DNA from: an uncultured Flavobacteriaceae bacterium
GTDB taxonomy: Bacteria > Bacteroidota > Bacteroidia > Flavobacteriales > Flavobacteriaceae
DNA length: 64,000 bases
Reading direction: 5' to 3'
Assembly (NCBI GenBank): GCA_947488435.1
Contig: CANKZG010000005.1
Coordinates: 58,826-122,825 of the forward strand
Under the pieces are notes generated by a model, which did not search any database, had not been told where the DNA came from, and worked only from the letters and a program-made list of their open reading frames with translations. Shown here in pieces: positions 17,242 to 25,563 of this stretch. Made by a program: the position numbers and the translations under genes. Each line of letters begins with the position of its first letter. Position 1 is the stretch's first letter.

Positions 17242-18939
17242 CTATTTATAGGCCTCCGGTATTTCACGCATTTTATTTTCCATTTCATAGGCCTTGCCCA
17301 ATTGCAGTAATTCACGCTCTCTAAATTGTGAACTAATAAACGTAAGACTTATTGGTTCTCCACTAGCCTTGTAACCCATAGGAATTGTGAGTGCAGGATA
17401 TTTGGCAACAGCAGCAAAACCGGCATGGTAATTATTGATCGATAAAATAGCATCTAAATTGTGCTTTTCAATTGCTTGATCAAAATAGTTACGGCCATTT
17501 TTTTCCAAACGTTCTTTAATCTCTACCAAACCATCAGCTGTGGTAGAATCGGCTAAAATACCTTCAAAAAGAGCCTGACCATATGGTATACGAACTAGAG
17601 AATCCCGATTATTAAATACAACAGCATCTGCTATTGAGGTAATTGTTACTGCTTCCTTATCTTGCGCATGAGTGCTCAAGTAAATAGGAAGATCGTTTTT
17701 CATATCAATATTAAGAATACTTAAAAAACCGTTCATATCTACTTCTGGAGGGTCAAATTCAATAATTTCAGCACCCTGTGCCTTTAATCTTGCTATGGTA
17801 GCACCGTAAATAGAATCGCCGGCCACTAAGGCTCTAAAGACTCCTAAACGTTTTCCTTCGATACCATCATCCAAACTTAAGTTTGTATGGTAACCTATAG
17901 TTTTTTCATCGTTCTGAACAGAAACTCCATCTTCAGCATCAAAGCCTGATAAGGCGTCTAACAATATGGCATTATCTATTACATTCTTGGTCATTGGACC
18001 CGGAGTATCTAATGTACTGGAAATAGGAACAATTCCGGTGCGACTCAATAGGCCTATCGTCGGTTTCAGTCCAACTACAGAATTTTGACTGGAGGGCGAT
18101 AAAATGGAACCTGATGTTTCCGTTCCAATAGCTGCAACAGCATAATTTGCTGCCACAGAAGTACCACTTCCGGAACTGGAACCACCACTTTCAAAAATTC
18201 GACGACCATATGGGTTCAACGTTTGTCCCCAAACAGCACTATAACCCACCGGGCAACCAGTACATAAAAAATAGGCCCATTCGCTAAGGTTTACTTTGCC
18301 CAAAATAAGTGCTTTGTGTTCTTTAAGACGACTTACAATAAAGGAGTCATCAGTTTGGTTGTTCTGAAGGGCAATGGCACCTGCCGTAGTTTTCATGTTT
18401 TCTGTTCCAATATTATCTTTCAAAAGAATTGGCATTCCATAAATTGGGTGTTTTGTGTTGGAAGAAGTATCTGCATCCAATGCCTTTGCTTCTGCGATAA
18501 TATTAGGGTTAAGTGCAACAATGGTATTAAGTGTTGTTGCATTGTCCAATTCGTACTTGTATATACGATATAGGTAAAAACGAACTAGTTTTTCGCAACT
18601 CAATCTGGACGCTTTAATATGTTCTTGAATGGTAGGAATATCTTGCTCTATAATTAAGGGTTTTAGCTTATTGTATTCATCTTCCGACATTTTTGAAACC
18701 TCATCATACAAGGGAAGAAATACATCATTTTTGTCCAATACTTTTGATTGTACCAACTTGTATCGCATTCTTCGATTTTCATGACTCCGATTTGCGGCAA
18801 CTTCGGCAGAATCATTATATGGCTCCCATAACACAACAGTTGTTTTCTCTTTGTGCTCCTGTTTGCAGGAAACTACTCCCAGCGCCATCACGCCAATAAC
18901 TACAATAACCCTAACTACTCCTTTAGCAATTTTTTCCAT
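17242..18939 (-). CDS. Amidase-signature family hydrolase, lipoprotein
   Basis: A lipobox (VIGVMALGVVSC, Cys25) leads into a complete amidase-signature domain in 565 aa. The Ser-cisSer-Lys triad elements are visible: PILLKDNIG for the lysine, ESGGSSSGSGTSVA for the cis-serine loop and GTETSGSILSPSS for the nucleophile. Being exported, it is unlikely to be a GatA subunit; hydrolysis of peptide or aryl amides is probable but the substrate is unknown. Its 5' end overlaps the DUF2911 gene by 25 nt, in an operon with ftsY. Confidence 0.93.
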   Translation of the reverse strand: MEKIAKGVVRVIVVIGVMALGVVSCKQEHKEKTTVVLWEPYNDSAEVAANRSHENRRMRYKLVQSKVLDKNDVFLPLYDEVSKMSEDEYNKLKPLIIEQDIPTIQEHIKASRLSCEKLVRFYLYRIYKYELDNATTLNTIVALNPNIIAEAKALDADTSSNTKHPIYGMPILLKDNIGTENMKTTAGAIALQNNQTDDSFIVSRLKEHKALILGKVNLSEWAYFLCTGCPVGYSAVWGQTLNPYGRRIFESGGSSSGSGTSVAANYAVAAIGTETSGSILSPSSQNSVVGLKPTIGLLSRTGIVPISSTLDTPGPMTKNVIDNAILLDALSGFDAEDGVSVQNDEKTIGYHTNLSLDDGIEGKRLGVFRALVAGDSIYGATIARLKAQGAEIIEFDPPEVDMNGFLSILNIDMKNDLPIYLSTHAQDKEAVTITSIADAVVFNNRDSLVRIPYGQALFEGILADSTTADGLVEIKERLEKNGRNYFDQAIEKHNLDAILSINNYHAGFAAVAKYPALTIPMGYKASGEPISLTFISSQFRERELLQLGKAYEMENKMREIPEAYK

Positions 18940-19769
18940 TTTTTAATATTTTTTTGATTCATTCGAACAAATTCGTCCTTTTCTTCTTTCGCTGCCAGTT
19001 CCAAAGATTTTTCTGCAGAAGCAATGGCTTCCGCATATCGGTTTAAGGAAGCTTGCACTAACGATTTGACTCTATGAAAATAATACGTATCTCCTCCTAT
19101 TTCCAGCGCTTTATTTAAATATTCAAGAGCCAACGCATTATCAGTTCCTTGTTCCTGAAAATAACGTGCCGCTTCGTAATAACTCTGCGCCGTTGGTTCA
19201 TCTTCTAGCTGTTTCATAATCTCCTTGCGCATCTGAGCATCAGTATCCACAGTCATAGGGATTTTTATTTTGGTATACTCCCAAAGCCATAGCATAGTAG
19301 CACTATTATGGGTAATAGCATCGAAGGAAATAAGAAAATTTTCTTGCAGTGTTTTTATTTTTTCGGGTAGCACTCGGATTCGTAAAGCATCCTCTTTTGC
19401 GTTATACGCTTTTCTGCCATCTCCCCAATGTTTAGTATTGGTATGAAAAACAACGGTCCAATAATCTTCTTCCGGAAATGCGTAGAGTGCATAGGTGCCT
19501 TTTGGAAGGTTTTTACCCATAATGCGCACGTCAGTATCAAAAGTTATTTTTGTTGATGCATTGGCTCCAACACGCCAAATACGTCCATAAGGCACTAGGT
19601 CACCAAAAATGACTCTTCCTCTTGTAGCAGGGCGAGAATATTGTATTTCTATCTTCGAAAGTCCTACTTCTTGGCTTATCTCAGAAAAAGGGCTAGCCTT
19701 AGGGTGCTTAATTTGACCATTTAACGCAAATGTTCCAATCAATACAAAAATGTATAGCACTATTCTCAA
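18915..19769 (-). CDS. Secreted DUF2911 protein with TPR tail, TTG start
   Basis: The signal peptide (RIVLYIFVLIGTFALNGQ) is followed by DUF2911 (about residues 25-160; YSRPATRGRVIFGDLVPYGR, WRVGANASTKITFDTDV, GTYALYAFPEED) and two or three TPR-like helices (YYEAARYFQEQ, ALEYLNKALEIGGDTYY). The start must be TTG at 19769: no ATG exists before residue 78. That TTG overlaps the ftsY stop as TTGA, so initiation probably depends on ribosomes finishing ftsY. Function of DUF2911 is unknown. Confidence 0.9.
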   Translation of the reverse strand: MRIVLYIFVLIGTFALNGQIKHPKASPFSEISQEVGLSKIEIQYSRPATRGRVIFGDLVPYGRIWRVGANASTKITFDTDVRIMGKNLPKGTYALYAFPEEDYWTVVFHTNTKHWGDGRKAYNAKEDALRIRVLPEKIKTLQENFLISFDAITHNSATMLWLWEYTKIKIPMTVDTDAQMRKEIMKQLEDEPTAQSYYEAARYFQEQGTDNALALEYLNKALEIGGDTYYFHRVKSLVQASLNRYAEAIASAEKSLELAAKEEKDEFVRMNQKNIKKWKKLLKE

Positions 19770-20728
19770 GAGGTCGTATTAAAAAAAGAATCTACAAATT
19801 CATATTTATTAAATACCTGAAGATCTTCAATTCCCTCTCCTACTCCAATGTATTTGACAGGAATTTGAAATTGATCTGAAATACCAATAACTACACCTCC
19901 TTTTGCAGTACCATCCAATTTTGTTACGGCTAACGCGGTGACTTCTGTAGCCTTCGTAAATTCTTTAGCCTGTTCAAATGCATTCTGTCCTGTAGAACCA
20001 TCTAATACCAACAATACATCATGGGGGGTGTCTTCAACAACTTTCTGCATGACTCGTTTAACCTTGGTCAACTCATTCATAAGATTAATCTTATTATGTA
20101 AACGTCCGGCGGTATCAATGATAACTACATCAGCATCTTGAGTAACTGCAGAGCTAAGGGTATCAAATGCTACGGAAGCAGGGTCGCTTCCCATTTGCTG
20201 TTTTACAATAGGTATTGCAACGCGCTCTGCCCAAACCTCTAGCTGATCTATCGCTGCAGCTCTAAAAGTATCTGCAGCTCCCAGCACCACCTTAAGTCCT
20301 TGCTTTTTAAATTGATACGCCAATTTACCAATAGTAGTAGTTTTTCCTACGCCATTCACACCCACCACCATAATTACATATGGTTTTTTGTCTTTCGGAA
20401 TGGTAAATTCGGTTTCTTCACCTAGGTTTGTTTCAGATAATAAAGCTGCTATTTCTTCCCGAAGAATTTTATTCAATTCTTCAGTACCCATATATTTATC
20501 CTTTGCTACACGAGCTTCAATTCTATCAATAACTTTTAACGTGGTTGCCACTCCTACGTCTGAGGTCACTAACACTTCCTCTAGGTTATCTAACACATCA
20601 TCATCAACCTTAGATTTTCCGGCAACGGCCTTACCTAGTTTGGAAAGAAAACTAGTTTTGCTTTTTTCCAATCCCTTGTCTAAGCTTTCCTTTTTTTTGG
20701 AAGAAAAAATATTTTTAAATAAACTCAT
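19766..20728 (-). CDS. ftsY: Signal recognition particle receptor FtsY
   Basis: A start at ATG 20728 (MSLFKNIFSSKKKE) gives 320 aa, a short FtsY lacking the long acidic A domain. The SRP GTPase NG domain is complete: G1 GVNGVGKTTTIGKLA, DTFRAAAIDQLEVWAE, G3 DTAGRLHNKINLM, G4 TKLDGTAKGG, and GVGEGIEDLQVF. It docks SRP-ribosome complexes at the Sec translocon. It is first in an operon with the exported DUF2911 and amidase proteins. Confidence 0.96.
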   Translation of the reverse strand: MSLFKNIFSSKKKESLDKGLEKSKTSFLSKLGKAVAGKSKVDDDVLDNLEEVLVTSDVGVATTLKVIDRIEARVAKDKYMGTEELNKILREEIAALLSETNLGEETEFTIPKDKKPYVIMVVGVNGVGKTTTIGKLAYQFKKQGLKVVLGAADTFRAAAIDQLEVWAERVAIPIVKQQMGSDPASVAFDTLSSAVTQDADVVIIDTAGRLHNKINLMNELTKVKRVMQKVVEDTPHDVLLVLDGSTGQNAFEQAKEFTKATEVTALAVTKLDGTAKGGVVIGISDQFQIPVKYIGVGEGIEDLQVFNKYEFVDSFFNTTS

Positions 20729-20749
20729 GATTCGCTTAAAGTCTTTTTT

Positions 20750-20757
20750 CAAAGATA
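20750..20757 (-). promoter_or_regulatory. -7 element upstream of ftsY
   Basis: TATCTTTG on the minus strand matches TAnnTTTG exactly, 21 nt before the ATG. I see no good -33 TTG. Confidence 0.4.
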
Positions 20758-20860
20758 TGAAATGCTATAATCTTAATTGGTATTCATCTGTGATTAGAAA
20801 CATAAATTGTTGAGCAGTATTTACTTCATGTGCGTTTTATACCAGCATACCTAAAATAAA

Positions 20861-20894
20861 AAAAAGCCACTTTCATGAGAAAGTGGCTTTTTTT
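20861..20894. terminator. Terminator of the rpmB-rpmG-DUF4295 operon
   Basis: AAAAAGCCACTTTC (20861-20874) and GAAAGTGGCTTTTT (20879-20892) form a 14-bp perfect stem with an ATGA loop, with A and T runs on both sides. It is suited to terminate the ribosomal-protein operon on the minus strand. Confidence 0.85.
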
Positions 20895-20911
20895 TAACGT
20901 TAATACACGTC

Positions 20912-21061
20912 TTATTTTTTCAACCAATCATTAACCATTTCTGGTGGCATAACCGATTCTACAAAAGTGTAAGCACCAGATTTTGGAGACTTTACCATTT
21001 TTATGGCTTTCGTCAATCTTTTTGAACTGGATTGTAAACTTGCTACCGTTTTCTTTGCCAT
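20912..21061 (-). CDS. DUF4295 protein, ribosome-associated small protein
   Basis: A 49-residue ORF with its own ATG (21061): MAKKTVASLQSSSKRLTKAI at the start, a Lys/Ser-rich middle and VMPPEMVNDWLKK at the end. It fits DUF4295, a short basic family that in Bacteroidetes follows rpmB and rpmG. Co-transcription with L28 and L33 (6-nt gap to rpmG) and its basic composition suggest a ribosome- or RNA-bound role, which is inference. Confidence 0.9.
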   Translation of the reverse strand: MAKKTVASLQSSSKRLTKAIKMVKSPKSGAYTFVESVMPPEMVNDWLKK

Positions 21062-21067
21062 GATTCT

Positions 21068-21250
21068 CTATTTTATTTCTTTATGAACAGTCATTTTCTT
21101 CAAAATAGGATTAAATTTTTTAATCTCTATCCTATCCGGAGTATTCTTTTTGTTTTTGGTAGTAATGTATCTAGAAGTACCTGGTTGACCAGATGCCTTG
21201 TGCTCTGTACATTCTAATATAACCTGAATTCTGTTACCTTTCTTTGCCAT
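21068..21250 (-). CDS. rpmG: 50S ribosomal protein L33
   Basis: 60 residues with the L33 pattern: [17 protein letters not shown], then [20 protein letters not shown] and [14 protein letters not shown]. The zinc-binding cysteine pairs of the C+ form are absent apart from one Cys, so this is a C-minus type L33. It lies 20 nt after rpmB. Confidence 0.96.
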   Translation of the reverse strand: MAKKGNRIQVILECTEHKASGQPGTSRYITTKNKKNTPDRIEIKKFNPILKKMTVHKEIK

Positions 21251-21270
21251 CTTTACCTATATTTTAAGAA

Positions 21271-21507
21271 TTATCTAAGTAATCCTTGGGCTTTTGCCTC
21301 TTTCAATACTGCCGAAATCCCTTTTTTATTGATACTCTTCAATGCTTTTGAAGAAACTTTCAAAGTTACCCATCGGTCTTCTTCTGGGATATAAAAGCGT
21401 TTTTTGGAAAGATTTACATCAAATCTTCTTCTCGTTTTATTAATAGAGAAGGAAACATTATTACCAAACATCGCTTTCTTTCCCGTAATCTCACAAACTT
21501 TTGACAT
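21271..21507 (-). CDS. rpmB: 50S ribosomal protein L28
   Basis: 78 residues typical of L28: MSKVCEITGKKAMFGNNVSF, RRRFDVNLSKKRFYIPEE and WVTLKVSSKALKSINKKG. First gene of the L28-L33-DUF4295 operon, preceded by a textbook Bacteroidetes promoter. Confidence 0.97.
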   Translation of the reverse strand: MSKVCEITGKKAMFGNNVSFSINKTRRRFDVNLSKKRFYIPEEDRWVTLKVSSKALKSINKKGISAVLKEAKAQGLLR

Positions 21508-21540
21508 TGCGTTGTATTTTGTGTTATTTTAAACAGGGTG

Positions 21541-21573
21541 CAAATTTATATCTTTTTTGTCGGACAGACAAAA
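21541..21573 (-). promoter_or_regulatory. Consensus sigma-A promoter of the rpmB operon
   Basis: On the minus strand a -33 TTTTG (21573-21569) and a -7 TAAATTTG followed by C (21548-21541) are separated by 20 nt. Predicted start about 21535, leader about 28 nt. Both elements match the Bacteroidetes consensus. Confidence 0.75.
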
Positions 21574-21580
21574 TTCTTTT

Positions 21581-22828
21581 TTAGATTTTTAAAATTTCTT
21601 TTTGCAATAATTCAAAGGCTTTATGTACAGATTTCTGAACAATGCGTTCTCTATGGTTTCCCATATTAAATTGAGATGCTGTAACCCCATTAGGCCCGGC
21701 AATAGCAATAAAAACAGTTCCGATATCAGCATCAGAATCTCCCTTGGTCGGTCCGGCATTTCCTGTAGTAGCTATTGCAAAATCCGCATTTAAAAGTTTC
21801 TGAACTCCCAACGCCATGGCTTTGGCAACTTCTGCACTTACCACAGAGTGTTCGGCAACGATATCTTCGGGTACCTGTAACACTTGAGTTTTAACTTCTG
21901 TTGCATAACTAACCACAGTGCCTTTAAAATAAGCCGAAGCACCAGGAACGGACGTAAGTTGTTGTGCCAACTTCCCTCCGGTAAAACTCTCCGCAGTAGC
22001 TAAGCTTTTTCCTCGTTCGCTTAGCTGTTTTGCTACTACTATCTCCAGACTTTCTTCATCTTCTATACCATAAATAACATCGCCAATAAGCTGATACAGT
22101 TTTTTAGATTCCTCATCCATCGCCTTTTCTATGCGCTCTTTATCTGTTCCCTTAGCCGATAGCCGTAAGCGAACCTTCCCTAAATTGGGTAAATATGCCA
22201 ACTTAATGAATGAAGGTAGGGCATCTTCCCATGATGCGATACGTTCTGCAAGAGCACTTTCCCCTAAGCCATAAGTAACAATAGTCTTATGAAGAATATA
22301 AGGGCGTTTAAATTCCTCCACTATTTTAGGAATTACGCTATTCTTAATTAGGTTTTTCATTTCAAAAGGAACCCCTGGAAGTGACACAAAAACAGTTCCT
22401 CCTTTGCGTATCCACATACCAGGAGCAGTACCATAATCATTTTGCAAGACGAATGCTTTTTTGGGTACCCAAGCTTGTTTTCGATTAATGTCGGAAATCG
22501 GTGTACTAATATACTTTTTAAAAAGCTGTTCTACATGCGCAAGAACTGCCTTATTTTCGATCAGTTCATCGTCAAAATATTCACATAAGGTATGTTTTGT
22601 TATATCATCCTTAGTAGGGCCAAGTCCTCCTGTTAAGATAATAATATCCGCTCTTTTTTCGGCCTCCGCCAAAGCTTGTAAAATATGATCGCGTTGATCT
22701 TGTACTGAGGTAATTTGGAATACGGAAACACCTACTTTATTCAGTGTTTTTGATATGTATGCAGAATTGGTATCTACGATTTGACCAATAAGAATTTCAT
22801 CTCCTATGGTAATTATTTCTGCAAACAT
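21581..22828 (-). CDS. cinA: CinA-family nicotinamide mononucleotide amidase/MocF protein
   Basis: At 415 residues both CinA domains are present: the N-terminal MoCF-like domain ([50 protein letters not shown]) and the C-terminal PncC-type NMN amidohydrolase ([38 protein letters not shown]). The family deamidates NMN in pyridine-nucleotide recycling and may repair other nucleotides. Its start overlaps the Hpt stop by one base. Confidence 0.95.
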   Translation of the reverse strand: MFAEIITIGDEILIGQIVDTNSAYISKTLNKVGVSVFQITSVQDQRDHILQALAEAEKRADIIILTGGLGPTKDDITKHTLCEYFDDELIENKAVLAHVEQLFKKYISTPISDINRKQAWVPKKAFVLQNDYGTAPGMWIRKGGTVFVSLPGVPFEMKNLIKNSVIPKIVEEFKRPYILHKTIVTYGLGESALAERIASWEDALPSFIKLAYLPNLGKVRLRLSAKGTDKERIEKAMDEESKKLYQLIGDVIYGIEDEESLEIVVAKQLSERGKSLATAESFTGGKLAQQLTSVPGASAYFKGTVVSYATEVKTQVLQVPEDIVAEHSVVSAEVAKAMALGVQKLLNADFAIATTGNAGPTKGDSDADIGTVFIAIAGPNGVTASQFNMGNHRERIVQKSVHKAFELLQKEILKI

Positions 22829-23166
22829 TAAAGCTCAAAGTCTTTTTTCAACTCTCCCATAACTTGAACGATATCTCGCTTTAATACGGGAAAAATTCTT
22901 TCTATTTCTGCGCTGTTGGCCGCACTTTTACCTAGAGTTTCTATTTGTAAGGCATTAGCCCGGGTTTGCTCCATTCCTAGTAAATCTACGTTGGGTTTAA
23001 TTTTATGTGCCAACTTATATACACTATTATAATCTCTTCGTGATAATGCCATTTCTAATTCCTCCAAATCTTGCGGCACTTCCTCTAAAAAAACAGTAAT
23101 AACAGATAGGATGAAATCTTCATCGCCATCTGCCATCTCATTAATCTTATCTAAGTTGTATATCAT
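22828..23166 (-). CDS. Stand-alone histidine phosphotransfer (Hpt) domain protein
   Basis: 112 residues made of one four-helix Hpt bundle with the phosphorylatable His54 in [16 protein letters not shown]. Such proteins shuttle phosphoryl groups between hybrid histidine kinases and response regulators. No kinase or regulator is encoded nearby, so its partners are elsewhere. It overlaps genes on both sides by one base, in a FAH-Hpt-cinA operon. Confidence 0.92.
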   Translation of the reverse strand: MIYNLDKINEMADGDEDFILSVITVFLEEVPQDLEELEMALSRRDYNSVYKLAHKIKPNVDLLGMEQTRANALQIETLGKSAANSAEIERIFPVLKRDIVQVMGELKKDFEL

Positions 23167-23777
23167 TATTTTATTTTTACACCAAACATTTCTTCCTCTT
23201 CAAGCTTACCAGAAAGGTAATCATTTGCGCTTACTTTAGCAACTCCGGCGGGAGTTCCTGTAAATATAACGTCTCCTTTTTTTAACATAAAAAAAGTGGA
23301 TACGTAGGCTATTAATTCATCTATTTTCCACAGCATCAGGGAAGTATTCCCCTGTTGTACCAATTTTTCATTTTTATAAAGCGAAAAATTGAGGTCATCT
23401 ATATTTGCAAAATTTGTCTTTGGCAACCATTTTCCAATTAAAGCAGCACCGTCAAAACCCTTAGCCTTTTCCCAAGGAAGTCCCTTTTCTTTTAAGGTTT
23501 TTTGTAGATCTCTAGCGGTAAAATCGATTCCTAAGCCCACTTCATCATAATATTTATGGGCAAACTTTTTATCAATATGTTTCCCGACTTTGGTAATTTT
23601 AACTAGGACTTCGACTTCATGATGAACGTCATTCGAAAATTCTGGAATGTAAAAATCTTGCTCTTTAGGAAGTATTGCTGAGTCGGGTTTAATAAACACC
23701 ACGGGATCCTTAGGACGTTCGTTGGCTAGTTCTTCAATGTGATCTACATAGTTGCGACCAATACATATAATTTTCAT
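23166..23777 (-). CDS. Fumarylacetoacetate hydrolase family protein
   Basis: 203 residues, the compact FAH-type fold: the metal-ligand region HHEVEVLVKITKVGKHID, YDEVGLGIDFTARDLQ, and GDVIFTGTPAGVAKVSANDY. Short members act as acylpyruvases or oxaloacetate decarboxylases (FAHD1-like) in the cytosol. The substrate is not determined by sequence alone. First gene of the operon, with a -7 box 80 nt upstream. Confidence 0.93.
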   Translation of the reverse strand: MKIICIGRNYVDHIEELANERPKDPVVFIKPDSAILPKEQDFYIPEFSNDVHHEVEVLVKITKVGKHIDKKFAHKYYDEVGLGIDFTARDLQKTLKEKGLPWEKAKGFDGAALIGKWLPKTNFANIDDLNFSLYKNEKLVQQGNTSLMLWKIDELIAYVSTFFMLKKGDVIFTGTPAGVAKVSANDYLSGKLEEEEMFGVKIK

Positions 23778-23858
23778 TCGCTGCTGTTTATAGCTTCTTT
23801 AAATTTGCATAAACGCCTTGTGAAGTTATTTATTTTTCAGATCAGCCTTACACAGCTG

Positions 23859-23866
23859 CAAAAATA
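23859..23866 (-). promoter_or_regulatory. -7 element for the FAH-Hpt-cinA operon
   Basis: TATTTTTG followed by CAGCT on the minus strand is nearly identical to the rimO -7 context. It predicts a leader of about 77 nt. No clear -33. Confidence 0.4.
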
Positions 23867-23930
23867 CCACAAAATAGAAAACTAAGCGATTTCTCGGTTC
23901 ATCTTAAGTTTTAGAATTTATATAAAGCTA

Positions 23931-24707
23931 TTATCCCAGTTTATTGTTAAGCTTACTTAGTTTGATTTGAGTAAGCACTTTTTTGGTATATAAGGGAAAA
24001 TCTGCGTTTAGAATCCATCCAAAATAACCTGGTTCTTTATCTAGTACTTCATGTACTTTTTTCCCTTTGTGTTTTCCAAAAGAAAAAATCTCCTCACCAT
24101 CAGCATCTAAAATAATAAAACCTGCAAAATCAACAGATTGTTTTCGTGTAGAAAACTCGGAAAGTTTCTTAATGTTATTTTCCAATTCGGGATAACGCTC
24201 CAACTGAGAAAGCAGTACCTCGTAGGTTGCAAGGGTATCCGCTTCTGCACTATGCGCATCTTCAAGATCTTTTTGGCAATAAAACTTATAAGCTGCTCCT
24301 AAAGTTCGTTTTTCCATTTTATGAAAAATTGTTTGTACGTCTACAGAAACCATATTTTTCATATCAAAATCAACCTCAGCTCGCAACATTTCTTCGGCAA
24401 GCAATGGAATATCAAAGCGATCAGAATTGAATCCTCCTAAATCACTATCTTTTATTAGATTATAGACTTCTTTAGAAATTTCCTTAAACACAGGTTCATT
24501 AGCAACTTTCTCATTCGAAATCCCGTGCACGGCAACAACTTCAGCTGGTATTTCCATTTCCGGGTTCACCAACCACGTGCGACTTTGTTTGGTTCCATTC
24601 GGGAAAACTTTAAGAATTGAAATTTCTACAATCCGATCTTTTGCCACGTTAATTCCTGTGGTTTCTAAATCAAAAAAGCAGATGGGTTTTGTGAGGTTTA
24701 ACTCCAT
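23931..24707 (-). CDS. DEDDh 3'-5' exonuclease (DnaQ-like)
   Basis: 258 residues. Exo I is FFDLETTG (Asp13, Glu15), Exo II NSDRFDIPLLAEEM, and Exo III HSAEADTLATYEVLL with His and Asp. This is the DEDDh set of DnaQ/epsilon proteins. The last 80 residues (GFIILDADGEEIFSFGKHKG) form a small extra domain seen in Bacteroidetes members. It is either a proofreading-type or stand-alone DNA/RNA trimming enzyme; the PolIII alpha gene is not here. Confidence 0.93.
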   Translation of the reverse strand: MELNLTKPICFFDLETTGINVAKDRIVEISILKVFPNGTKQSRTWLVNPEMEIPAEVVAVHGISNEKVANEPVFKEISKEVYNLIKDSDLGGFNSDRFDIPLLAEEMLRAEVDFDMKNMVSVDVQTIFHKMEKRTLGAAYKFYCQKDLEDAHSAEADTLATYEVLLSQLERYPELENNIKKLSEFSTRKQSVDFAGFIILDADGEEIFSFGKHKGKKVHEVLDKEPGYFGWILNADFPLYTKKVLTQIKLSKLNNKLG

Positions 24708-24755
24708 GCTTGTGTTTAGTTGTAAATTAATAGTATAACGATTGACACCCTAAAC

Positions 24756-25541
24756 TTAAGGACGTTTAATGGAAAACAACCAAGGTAATAAATTAGGTTC
24801 TTGAAATGCATTGTCCCAACTATTGTGCCCTACTCCAGGATACAAAGAAAATTCAACAGCAGCTCCAACACCTTCTAGTGATTTTACCATTTGCTCAGAA
24901 TATTGATAGGGTACTACTTTATCCTTATCGCCATGGAAAACCCACCATTGCGTTCCTTTAAGCTTTATAGCTATCTCTGGGTTTGCCCCTCCACAGATTG
25001 GAAAAGCTGCTGCAAATAGTTTTGGATTTCTGCGTACCAATTCAAAAGTTCCCATTCCTCCCATTGAAAGACCTCCTGCATAAACCTGATCTTCATTAAT
25101 TTTATGGGTTTTCAGCATGTTTTTTATCAATTTCTGCACTGTTTTCATTGCTTCAGAAGCCTTTCCACCTGCATAAAATATAAACTTCTCGTTCGGATCA
25201 GCATGATTATGATTTCTATTGCTCCATTGATCCTCTTTAGGACATTGCGGAAAAACTACGATTGCTGGATACTTTTTTCTAATTTCTTCTTTAAGAAATA
25301 GCGAAGCGCCATGTACCAATTGTAACTCGTTATCGCTTCCCCTTTCTCCCGAGCCATGCAGAAAAACTAGTAGCGGATAACTTTTGTCGGCATCATAATT
25401 TTCGGGATATAATATACGGTAAGGCATTTTATATTTGCCTTTCACAAAAACCTCTTTTTTAAAAGCTGAAAAATCTTGAGCTTGCATTAAACCGCAAACT
25501 CCAAGAAATAAAACGAAACTAATTACAATTTTTTTTTGCAT
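24756..25541 (-). CDS. Exported prolyl-oligopeptidase/esterase-like hydrolase
   Basis: I choose ATG 25541 (MQKKIVISFVLFLGVCG), since it begins the signal peptide; the longer frame starts at GTG inside the E2 gene. The 261-residue alpha/beta-hydrolase shows YPLLVFLHGSGERGSDNE (oxyanion), the nucleophile elbow GGLSMGGMG and the histidine in PGVGHNSWDN. It resembles PHB-depolymerase or feruloyl-esterase-type serine esterases. The substrate is unknown. Confidence 0.9.
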   Translation of the reverse strand: MQKKIVISFVLFLGVCGLMQAQDFSAFKKEVFVKGKYKMPYRILYPENYDADKSYPLLVFLHGSGERGSDNELQLVHGASLFLKEEIRKKYPAIVVFPQCPKEDQWSNRNHNHADPNEKFIFYAGGKASEAMKTVQKLIKNMLKTHKINEDQVYAGGLSMGGMGTFELVRRNPKLFAAAFPICGGANPEIAIKLKGTQWWVFHGDKDKVVPYQYSEQMVKSLEGVGAAVEFSLYPGVGHNSWDNAFQEPNLLPWLFSIKRP

Positions 25542-25563
25542 GAGAAATGGGCTTAACTTTATA

